Source of the DNA: Sphingobacteriaceae bacterium
GTDB taxonomy: Bacteria; Bacteroidota; Bacteroidia; Sphingobacteriales; Sphingobacteriaceae
DNA: 17,786 nt
Assembly (NCBI GenBank): GCA_947478315.1
Contig: CANJWF010000005.1
Location: forward strand, 1-17,786
Direction of reading: 5' to 3'
Part shown: positions 7,724 through 13,933 of the stretch, one piece after another
Layout: each line of letters starts with the position of its first letter
Numbering within the stretch: position 1 is the first letter of the stretch
The notes under the pieces: generated by a model
Told to the model about the DNA's origin: nothing
Database searches by the model: none
Seen by the model: the letters and a program-made list of their open reading frames with translations, nothing else
Translations under genes and position numbers: made by a program

Positions 7724-8115
7724 TGTACAGGTTTTGATAGGTTTCGTATAAGTTGACTCATTGATTTTTTAATACTATTTTCTATTTGTTCGAATGATTC
7801 TATTCCATTTCCTACGTATAAGTAGGAAATAGCTATTTTTATATTACTGTCGGGTAGTGCAGCATATAATAGCGTTTGCTTATGACAACGATAAACTTCA
7901 CGCATTCTTCTTTTAACTAAATTTCGATCTACAGCTTTTTTAAGCCGTTTTTTAGGTACAATGAATAAAACTTGTATCGGGGAATTGCTAGTTATCGTGG
8001 GATTAATTATAAATTGTATTTTGAATGGATACAAAAAAAAAGAAGAACCACTTTTGTATAGTAAGTCTATAACTTTTTTACTACACAGTCGTTCTTTTTT
8101 TTTAAAAGATAGCAT
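7720..8115 (-). CDS. rnpA: Ribonuclease P protein component
   Basis: The protein subunit of RNase P, which with the catalytic RNA removes 5' leaders from tRNA precursors. At 131 residues it is basic and of normal length. The family RNR signature is seen as RNLVKRRMRE starting at residue 64, and the N-terminal LSFKKKERLCSKK and VLFIVPKKRLKKAVDR segments are typical. It lies 44 nt after rpmH and overlaps yidD by 4 nt. Two runs of nine identical bases fall in the gene (8033-8041 and 8095-8103), which are slippery positions but the frame is intact. Confidence 0.95.
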   Translation of the reverse strand: MLSFKKKERLCSKKVIDLLYKSGSSFFLYPFKIQFIINPTITSNSPIQVLFIVPKKRLKKAVDRNLVKRRMREVYRCHKQTLLYAALPDSNIKIAISYLYVGNGIESFEQIENSIKKSMSQLIRNLSKPVQ

Positions 8116-8159
8116 TTTACGAACCGATAAACGGCTATTTACGCATAAAATATGTTTGA

Positions 8160-8318
8160 CTAGGCTTTGTGTCGTCTTTCATCAGAAACTGTTAATTTTT
8201 TTCTGCCTTTTGCCCGTCTTGCAGCCAAAACTCGCCTACCGTTTGCCGTAGACATTCTCTCTCTAAATCCGTGTTTGTTTCTTCTTTTTCTTTGGGAAGG
8301 TTGAAAAGTTCTTTTCAT
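8160..8318 (-). CDS. rpmH: 50S ribosomal protein L34
   Basis: L34 is a very basic structural protein of the large ribosomal subunit that contacts 23S rRNA. Translating the minus strand from ATG at 8318 gives 52 residues beginning MKRTFQPSQRKRRNKHGFRE and ending SDERRHKA before a TAG at 8162-8160. The start, the MSTANGRRVLAARRAKGRK core and the length are those of Bacteroidota L34. It is the first gene of the rpmH-rnpA-yidD operon. A strong promoter match lies about 80 nt upstream on the same strand. Confidence 0.98.
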   Translation of the reverse strand: MKRTFQPSQRKRRNKHGFRERMSTANGRRVLAARRAKGRKKLTVSDERRHKA

Positions 8319-8399
8319 ATCTTTTTATAGTAAATTTTTGCAAAATACAGCGGAACTGCGTTTGGTGTTAGTTTAAACGGTTTTATAAAAACAAGGATA

Positions 8400-8430
8400 C
8401 AAATTTAGTTTAAAAAATCTAATTTACAAA
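8400..8430 (-). promoter_or_regulatory. Predicted rpmH operon promoter
   Basis: On the minus strand TTTG (8430-8427), 19 nt of spacer and TAAATTTG (8407-8400) give full matches to both Bacteroidota promoter elements. This is the best promoter in the window. Transcription would start near 8395, with a leader of about 77 nt before rpmH. Confidence 0.7.
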
Positions 8431-8494
8431 TCATTTACACCTATTTTGGAATAGATAAGTGATTAGTTTATGTTTTTGAGTTCTAAATGAAGCC

Positions 8495-8516
8495 AACCAA
8501 TCGTAGTACATTGGTT
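8495..8516. repeat. Inverted repeat, 7-bp arms, in the rpmH-lipA spacer
   Basis: AACCAAT (8495-8501) pairs with ATTGGTT (8510-8516) across 8 nt; GTA/TAC inside the loop could add three pairs past a bulged C. No T-tract follows directly, so it is not a typical terminator. It could be a binding site or chance. Confidence 0.3.
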
Positions 8517-8655
8517 TATATACTATTTAAATGAAAATAAAATTATTCGTTCGTGATTATTTTTAGGGCACTTATGCGTCTGTTTTAAAATGTTCAGATG
8601 GACCCTCGTGAATATTTTCATGCTCTTTTGTGTAGGCAGTACATGTCGGTTTCAT

Positions 8656-8663
8656 TACCTTTG
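8656..8663 (+). promoter_or_regulatory. Predicted lipA -7 promoter box
   Basis: TACCTTTG matches TAnnTTTG and ends 4 nt before the ATG at 8668, the same spacing as at panD and plsC. The nearest TTTG upstream (8627-8630) is 25 nt away, longer than the usual 19-21, so the -33 element is unclear. Confidence 0.5.
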
Positions 8664-8667
8664 CTTT

Positions 8668-9543
8668 ATGATGATTAAATTACCTGTTGTTTCCGATTTA
8701 GAAATAAAAAGGAAGCCTGATTGGTTACGTGTTAAGTTGCCCGTTGGTAAGGAGTATGCTCATGTGCGTACTTTAGTTGATACCCATAAGCTTCATACGA
8801 TTTGTGAAAGTGGAAATTGTCCGAACATGGGTGAATGTTGGGGTGCTGGTACCGCTACGTTTATGATTTTAGGAAATATCTGTACGCGTTCTTGCTCTTT
8901 TTGTGCAGTAGCTACAGGCAAGCCTCTACCTGTAGATTGGGATGAACCTCAGCGTGTGGCGCAATCGGTTAAATTGATGGAAGTGAAACATTGTGTGATT
9001 ACTTCTGTAGATAGGGATGATTTGAAAGATGGAGGTTCTACTGTTTGGGCTGAAACTATTAATGCTATTAGGAGAGCAAGTCCGAATACGACTTTAGAAA
9101 CTTTGTTGCCTGATTTTAAGGGAATATGGGAAAATTTGAAACGAGTACTTGCTGTACGTCCGGAGGTGGTTTCTCATAATTTAGAAACGGTTAAGCGTTT
9201 AACTAAACAGGTTCGTATTCAAGCAAAATATGAACGTAGTTTGGAGTGTTTAAGTCATATTGCTGATGCTGGTTTGCGAACCAAATCAGGTATTATGCTA
9301 GGCTTAGGTGAGACAGAAGACGAAATTAAAGCGACCATGGACGATTTAAAAAACTCGGGTGTTCAAATACTAACGTTAGGTCAGTATTTACAACCAACTA
9401 AACAGCACCATCCCGTCTTAGAATGGGTTCATCCTGATAAGTTTGCTCGATTAAAAGATTATGGACTTTCTATTGGATTTACGTACGTGGAAAGTGGTCC
9501 TTTAGTTCGTTCTTCTTACCATGCTGAACGCCATCTGTTTTAA
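8668..9543 (+). CDS. lipA: Lipoyl synthase (LipA)
   Basis: LipA is a cytoplasmic radical-SAM enzyme that inserts two sulfurs into octanoyl groups on lipoyl domains of 2-oxoacid dehydrogenases and the glycine cleavage H protein. From ATG 8668 it has 291 residues. The auxiliary 4Fe-4S cluster is bound by Cys46, Cys51 and Cys57 in CESGNCPNMGEC. The radical-SAM cluster is bound by Cys72, Cys76 and Cys79 in CTRSCSFC. The C-terminal RSSYHAE supplies the serine ligand of the auxiliary cluster. MIKLPVV...KRKPDWLRVKLP is the normal N-terminus in Bacteroidota. ATG 8671 is an equally possible start, but 8668 has the 4-nt spacing from the TACCTTTG box. No lipB is present in the window. Confidence 0.97.
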   Translation: MMIKLPVVSDLEIKRKPDWLRVKLPVGKEYAHVRTLVDTHKLHTICESGNCPNMGECWGAGTATFMILGNICTRSCSFCAVATGKPLPVDWDEPQRVAQSVKLMEVKHCVITSVDRDDLKDGGSTVWAETINAIRRASPNTTLETLLPDFKGIWENLKRVLAVRPEVVSHNLETVKRLTKQVRIQAKYERSLECLSHIADAGLRTKSGIMLGLGETEDEIKATMDDLKNSGVQILTLGQYLQPTKQHHPVLEWVHPDKFARLKDYGLSIGFTYVESGPLVRSSYHAERHLF

Positions 9544-9632
9544 AAGGTACTACGAATTACGTGCAGAGTTCTTAGTAGTTATGTGAATATTTATGCTTTT
9601 CATTGGGTTTTAAGACAACAAATTATTTTCAG

Positions 9633-10988
9633 ATGAAATATGTAGAACTAAGAAATCTTGCGGCAACGTTTTGCCATCTATTCCTAGTGAGATGTTGCTA
9701 TTTATTAATTAATTTTATATACCGCAAAGCGAGTGTATTAATACTTTCTTTTTTCTTTTTTCTTTTTTCTTTTTCTCTTGTTAAGGCTTCATCTATATTA
9801 ATTTCAATGGATGAAACGCAAACTAATCATCTTAAAGCTTATGGAATAGCTTATCGTACATTGGCGAGTGAGCTTGACGTGGATTGGTTATTGAATTATA
9901 GAGGAGGTAGCTTTTTGATTAAATATGTTAAAGATGTTGAAAACGAGTGCAAGATAAGGGGTGTTGCTTATGAAGTTATTGCAGATGCACGAGCTAACAC
10001 TATTTTAACAGAAATAGCTAATCCAGAAGCAAACATGGAAGTAGTTCGGTTAGAAAAGAAGCCTAAAATTGTGGTTTATTCCCCTAAGAATAAATTGCCA
10101 TGGGATGACGCTGTTACAATGGCACTCACTTATGCAGAGATACCTTATGATTTGGTTTATGATGAGGATGTTTTACAAGGGGTATTAGTAAAATATGATT
10201 GGTTGCATCTTCACCATGAAGATTTTACAGGTCAATATGGGCGTTTTTGGGCGGCTTATAAGAATGCTGAATGGTATCAAAATGATGTAAGATTACAAGA
10301 GCAAACAGCTAATAGGTTAGGATTTAAAAAAGTTTCTCAGATGAAACTGGCAGTTGCGCAAAAAATCAGAGATTTTTGTGCAGGAGGGGGATTCCTTTTT
10401 GCGATGTGTTCTGGTACGGACAGTTTTGATATAGCCCTTTCTGCCGAAGGTGTTGACATTTGTCATTCAATGTTTGATGGCGATCCTGCTGATGTTAGAT
10501 GTCAAGAAAAAATAAATTATGATAAAACTTTTGCTTTTAAGGATTTTAAACTGGACATGAATCCTTACAACTACGAATTTTCTAATATTGATGTAACTCC
10601 TTCTCGTAACATTGATCGTTCGGATGATTTCTTTGTTCTTTTTGAGTTTTCTGCCAAATGGGATTTAGTTCCTACCATGCTTACCCAAAATCATGATCGT
10701 GTGGTGAAGGGCTTTATGGGGCAAACTACCGCGTTTAAAAAAGAATTGGTTAAATCTGAAATATTAGTCATGGGAGAGACTAAAGTTGGGAATGAAGCCC
10801 GTTATATACATGGAAATTTTGGTAAAGGTCAATTTACTTTTTACGGGGGACATGATCCCGAAGATTATCAACATTTGGTAGGAGATCCTCCAACGGATTT
10901 AAATTTACATCCCAATTCACCAGGCTACAGGCTTATTTTGAATAATGTTTTGTTTCCTGCTGCTAAGAAGAAAAAACAAAAAACCTAA
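9633..10988 (+). CDS. Exported protein of the Bacteroidota 'asparagine synthetase B'-labelled family
   Basis: A conserved Bacteroidota family often labelled asparagine synthetase B, though I see no N-terminal catalytic cysteine amidotransferase domain and no ATP-pyrophosphatase SGGxDS motif, so the label is probably wrong. The mature part begins SSILISMDETQTNHLKAYG. It continues with KIVVYSPKNKLPWDDAVT, YDWLHLHHEDFTGQYG, GGGFLFAMCSGTDSFDIAL, and FGKGQFTFYGGHDPEDYQH, and ends in the family tail AAKKKKQKT. GGGFLFAMC recalls the nucleophile turn of class I amidotransferase-like folds; this is inference. A signal peptide precedes the mature part, with its hydrophobic core encoded by a T-rich repeat, so the protein is exported. 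Starting at ATG 9633 gives 451 residues and an unusually long n-region; GTG 9687 would give a normal signal peptide. Role unknown. Confidence 0.8.
   Translation: MKYVELRNLAATFCHLFLVRCCYLLINFIYRKASVLILSFFFFLFSFSLVKASSILISMDETQTNHLKAYGIAYRTLASELDVDWLLNYRGGSFLIKYVKDVENECKIRGVAYEVIADARANTILTEIANPEANMEVVRLEKKPKIVVYSPKNKLPWDDAVTMALTYAEIPYDLVYDEDVLQGVLVKYDWLHLHHEDFTGQYGRFWAAYKNAEWYQNDVRLQEQTANRLGFKKVSQMKLAVAQKIRDFCAGGGFLFAMCSGTDSFDIALSAEGVDICHSMFDGDPADVRCQEKINYDKTFAFKDFKLDMNPYNYEFSNIDVTPSRNIDRSDDFFVLFEFSAKWDLVPTMLTQNHDRVVKGFMGQTTAFKKELVKSEILVMGETKVGNEARYIHGNFGKGQFTFYGGHDPEDYQHLVGDPPTDLNLHPNSPGYRLILNNVLFPAAKKKKQKT
9748..9768 (+). repeat. CTTTTTT heptamer, three tandem copies, in a signal-peptide coding region
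   Basis: Three perfect copies occur at 9748-9754, 9755-9761 and 9762-9768, followed by a shorter CTTTTT. They encode the Phe-rich hydrophobic core of the signal peptide of the AsnB-labelled gene. Since seven is not a multiple of three, gain or loss of one copy would shift the frame. Confidence 0.75.
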
Positions 10989-11045
10989 TTATTATAAGTT
11001 CACTTTCAATAAATCTAATTATTTAGTTGTTTCAATGTTATCCCA

Positions 11046-11753
11046 ATGAATAGAGAAGATAAGATTACCAGTGCCTTTAAGAATAAAGATTGGCAAGAGA
11101 TAAAAGTTGCAGATTCGTGGCAAATTTTTAAAGTAATGGCTGAATTTGTGCAAGGATTTGAAAAAATGGCAAAAATTGGTCCTTGTGTTTCTATTTTTGG
11201 GTCAGCTAGAACTCCTTCGAATAATCCCTATTATCAAATTGCGGAGCATATAGCCAAAATACTTACTGAGAGAGGTTATGGAGTGATTACTGGTGGCGGA
11301 CCAGGTATTATGGAGGCGGGAAACAAAGGTGCGTTTGAAACTGGAGGGAAATCAGTGGGATTGAATATTGAGTTACCTTTTGAGCAAGTGCATAATCCCT
11401 ATATTGATGGAGATAAATTGATGCAGTTTGATTATTTCTTTGTTCGAAAAGTGATGTTTATGAAATATTCGCAAGGATATATTGTTTTACCAGGTGGATT
11501 TGGTACAATGGATGAGTTATTTGAGGCGCTTACTTTGATTCAAACGAGAAAAATTGCACGTTTTCCAATAGTGCTAGTTGGAACTGAATATTGGGGGGGA
11601 TTGTTGGAATGGATTAAACATACGATGTTGGAAAGAGAGCAAAATGTTAGTAATGAAGATTTAGATTTATTCACTTTGGTTGATACAGCGGAAGAGGCTA
11701 CGCAACATATTTTCAAATTCTATGAAAAATATGTGTTGAAACCAAACTTTTGA
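11046..11753 (+). CDS. LOG family protein (cytokinin riboside 5'-monophosphate phosphoribohydrolase-like)
   Basis: The LOG / TIGR00730 family are Rossmann-fold cytoplasmic enzymes; characterised members hydrolyse nucleoside 5'-monophosphates, including cytokinin forms, to the base and ribose 5-phosphate. The 235-residue product has FGSAR at 51-55, the nucleotide-binding loop GGGPGIMEA at 83-91, the conserved RKVMF at 134-138, and the signature PGGFGTMDE at 149-157 with the catalytic Glu. The N-terminal 40 residues precede the core, as in several Bacteroidota members. The physiological substrate in this organism is not known. It follows the AsnB-labelled gene after 57 nt and converges on pcm with 32 nt between stops. 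Confidence 0.92.
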   Translation: MNREDKITSAFKNKDWQEIKVADSWQIFKVMAEFVQGFEKMAKIGPCVSIFGSARTPSNNPYYQIAEHIAKILTERGYGVITGGGPGIMEAGNKGAFETGGKSVGLNIELPFEQVHNPYIDGDKLMQFDYFFVRKVMFMKYSQGYIVLPGGFGTMDELFEALTLIQTRKIARFPIVLVGTEYWGGLLEWIKHTMLEREQNVSNEDLDLFTLVDTAEEATQHIFKFYEKYVLKPNF

Positions 11754-11785
11754 TATTTTCCTCGTATACACACATATATGAACGC

Positions 11786-12445
11786 TTACCAGGCTTGGTC
11801 GCCTACTAGGGGAACAAAACGGAAGGTATCTAATGTTATTTTTTCAAATTCAGTATCCGTTATTTTTAGAATTGTAGTCATTTGTTGTTTGTTGGGATCT
11901 CCCACAGGAATTACGAGTAGCCCTCCTCTCTTTAGTTGTTTTAGCAATACATCGGGGATAAATGGAGCCCCTGCTGTTACTAATATTTTATCGTAGGGGG
12001 CATGTTCGTATAATCCTTTCGAACCATCGCCGCATATGAAATGAGCGTTATATCCTAATTTAGGTAATACATTTTTAGTACGTTCGTAAATGTTAACGAT
12101 TCTCTCTATTGTATAAACTTCTGCTCCCAATTCTAATAATATACAGGTTTGATACCCGCTTCCTGTTCCAATTTCTAATATCTTATCTCCATTTTTTACA
12201 TTCAAAAGTTGACTTTGATAGGCCACAGTAAATGGTTGAGATATTGTTTGCCCTTCTCCTATGGGAAAGGCAATGTCTTTATAGGCTTGATTCCAAAATG
12301 TTTTCGCAAAGAAATAGTGTCTTGGTACTTTTAGCATGGCCTGAAGTACTGGTTCGTCGGTAATATTTCGTTCCGTTTTTAGGTATTCAATAAGTTTTTT
12401 TCTTGCTCCTTGTTCTTTGTAATTATCAATGAATGAATCAGACAT
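11786..12445 (-). CDS. pcm: Protein-L-isoaspartate O-methyltransferase
   Basis: Pcm uses S-adenosylmethionine to methylate isoaspartyl residues in damaged proteins, starting their repair to aspartate. The 219-residue length is standard. Visible motifs are PRHYFF at 41-46, GEGQTISQP at 63-71 (the family substrate-binding loop), and the SAM-binding EIGTGSGYQT at 91-100. VTAGAPFIPDVLL lies near the post-I region, and a C-terminal RFVPLVGDQAW ends the protein. The gene stands alone on the minus strand. A TATGTTTG box at 12582-12575 could be its promoter with a leader of about 125 nt, but no -33 partner is evident. Confidence 0.96.
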   Translation of the reverse strand: MSDSFIDNYKEQGARKKLIEYLKTERNITDEPVLQAMLKVPRHYFFAKTFWNQAYKDIAFPIGEGQTISQPFTVAYQSQLLNVKNGDKILEIGTGSGYQTCILLELGAEVYTIERIVNIYERTKNVLPKLGYNAHFICGDGSKGLYEHAPYDKILVTAGAPFIPDVLLKQLKRGGLLVIPVGDPNKQQMTTILKITDTEFEKITLDTFRFVPLVGDQAW

Positions 12446-12712
12446 TATGGTTTGGTTAATTGTAAGTTATATACATTAATTAGAATTTATCGACTTAGTG
12501 TGCCAATTAGATGTATGGTTTAAGTTTTCTGTTAAAGGATTATTTGCTTGTGTTTATCTGATTAGTAACCTAAGCAAACATAATTGAATACTTGTGAATT
12601 TTAGGTGTTTGAATGGATAAAATTAAAGACATTTTTACTTTCCGAGAATACATTCTTTATTTGTTGTGTAACTCGTGTTTTTTACACTATATCGAAGTTC
12701 TGAATAAATTCA

Positions 12713-12720
12713 TAACTTTG
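12713..12720 (+). promoter_or_regulatory. Predicted plsC -7 promoter box
   Basis: TAACTTTG fits TAnnTTTG and ends 4 nt before the ATG at 12725. I see no good TTTG at 19-21 nt upstream. The same octamer with the same spacing precedes panD. Confidence 0.5.
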
Positions 12721-12724
12721 CCTC

Positions 12725-13477
12725 ATGGAGCTACTTTTACGTCGATTCTTGCTGGCCTATTATTTCTTCTCTATTTTAGTTTCGTATTGTTTTTTATATC
12801 CTTTTTTTTATTACTATAGTCGGAATCCTAGTCGTTATACACGGTTAAATTTTTTCAGAAAAATTTGGGCGTGGTTTACATCTCTTTCTGCAGGAGTATT
12901 TTTTAAAATACATTATTCTGTCCCAATAGATTCTAAGCGTACTTATGTTATTTGTGCCAATCATAGTTCTTTTATTGATACGAACGCTTGCATTATGGTT
13001 GCGAAAGGACCGTTTCATTTTATGGGAAAGCAAGAGTTACTGAAAAATCCAGTACTTAAATTGTTTTTTAATACTATAGATGTTCCCGTTGACAGAGCAA
13101 GTAGGCTTAACTCATATAAAGCTTTTCAAAAGACAAGTGAAAATTTAGCTAAGGGAATGACTTTGATTATATTCCCAGAGGCAGGTATACCTAATCATTA
13201 TCCACCTCAAGTAGAAGAATTTAAGTCTGGTCCATTTCGTTTGGCTATAGAACATAAGTTACCTATTTTACCTATAACATTACCGAATAATTGGAAAGTT
13301 ATTTGGAATGATGGTAAGCGTTTGGGAATGAAGCCTGGTGTATGTGACGTGTACGTACATGAACCTATAGAGACTGCTGATTTAAAAGTTGGAGATGAAT
13401 TTGAGTTGAAAGAAAAAATTAGAAATGTGATTAAAGCCACATTCGATGAGCAAAATTATTCGGGGAAAACCCAATAA
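12725..13477 (+). CDS. 1-acyl-sn-glycerol-3-phosphate acyltransferase (PlsC family)
   Basis: PlsC-type enzymes acylate lysophosphatidic acid to phosphatidic acid at the cytoplasmic membrane during phospholipid synthesis. The 250-residue product has an N-terminal membrane segment at about 8-30. It also has the catalytic NHSSFID (His80-x4-Asp85), the acceptor-binding PVDRAS at 121-126, FPEAG at 150-154 where the family usually has FPEG, and PITLP at 183-187. The set of four blocks in order supports an active acyltransferase, although the Gly-to-Ala change in block III is uncommon. The ATG is set by the TAnnTTTG box 4 nt upstream. gatC follows after 134 nt. Acyl-chain and acceptor specificity (PlsC versus a lysolipid acyltransferase) cannot be decided here. 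Confidence 0.9.
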   Translation: MELLLRRFLLAYYFFSILVSYCFLYPFFYYYSRNPSRYTRLNFFRKIWAWFTSLSAGVFFKIHYSVPIDSKRTYVICANHSSFIDTNACIMVAKGPFHFMGKQELLKNPVLKLFFNTIDVPVDRASRLNSYKAFQKTSENLAKGMTLIIFPEAGIPNHYPPQVEEFKSGPFRLAIEHKLPILPITLPNNWKVIWNDGKRLGMKPGVCDVYVHEPIETADLKVGDEFELKEKIRNVIKATFDEQNYSGKTQ

Positions 13478-13611
13478 TATAAAAGGTCTAAGCACGAAAG
13501 ATTTAAAAATAATTTCTCTTTATGCACTGAAAACTTTTGAGATGTTATTATCTTTTCAAGTTCAACTAATCATATTATTTTAATAAAGATACATTTTTCA
13601 AATTTTTAGAA

Positions 13612-13899
13612 ATGAAACTCACTACAGAAATTATTGATAAAATAGCCCATTTGGCACGGTTGGAACTTAATGAGTTAGATAAAACATTATTGGTAAATGA
13701 TTTAGAAAAGGTGTTAACCTTTATGGAAAAATTAAATGAATTAGATACCGAGCATGTTGAACCTTTGGTATATATGACAGATGAGGTAAATGTGCTACGT
13801 AATGATGAGGTAAATGTGGAAACTTCTCATAGGGATGCTTTAATGAATGCACCGAAGTCAGACTCTGAATACTTTAGGGTAGCTAAGGTTATCGAATAA
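13612..13899 (+). CDS. gatC: Aspartyl/glutamyl-tRNA amidotransferase subunit C
   Basis: GatC is the small structural subunit of the GatCAB amidotransferase, which converts Glu-tRNA(Gln) and/or Asp-tRNA(Asn) to the amidated forms. The 95-residue product opens with TTEIIDKIAHLARLEL, the typical GatC helix, and contains EKVLTFMEKLNELDTEHVEPLVY and a LRNDEV motif followed by the C-terminal SEYFRVAKVIE. All are standard. gatA and gatB are not adjacent, which is common when the subunits are scattered. A TACATTTT sequence ending 14 nt before the ATG is a one-mismatch -7 candidate. A DUF5686 gene follows after 34 nt, so the pair may be an operon. Confidence 0.96.
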   Translation: MKLTTEIIDKIAHLARLELNELDKTLLVNDLEKVLTFMEKLNELDTEHVEPLVYMTDEVNVLRNDEVNVETSHRDALMNAPKSDSEYFRVAKVIE

Positions 13900-13933
13900 T
13901 TAAACTTCTTTCTTCTTCGTTATTAGGGAAAAT

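Larger units (their letters stand above)
8319..8667. other. Divergent intergenic region between rpmH and lipA
   Basis: This 349-bp stretch has no convincing coding frame. It holds the rpmH promoter (8400-8430), an inverted repeat at 8495-8516, and the lipA -7 box at 8656-8663. An in-frame ATG at 8590 would extend lipA by 26 residues that do not resemble LipA, so that part is treated as non-coding. Bases 8520-8650 show nothing further that I can support. Confidence 0.7.

Noticed and set aside
7961..8251. Plus-strand open frame of 96 codons
   Set aside because: It lies antisense to rnpA and rpmH, both of which are unmistakable on the minus strand.
7499..8318. rpmH-rnpA-yidD as a sign of a replication origin with dnaA nearby
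   Set aside because: No dnaA, no cluster of DnaA boxes and no origin-like AT repeat array is seen; in Bacteroidota this operon need not lie at the origin.
8590..8667. N-terminal extension of LipA from ATG 8590
   Set aside because: The extra 26 residues do not resemble any LipA N-terminus, and the normal family start lies at 8668/8671 directly after a -7 box.
12613..12819. Open frame for a 68-residue hydrophobic peptide upstream of and overlapping plsC
   Set aside because: It overlaps plsC by about 95 nt in another frame. Its hydrophobic residues come from T-rich codons over the plsC membrane segment, and it would contain the plsC promoter box.
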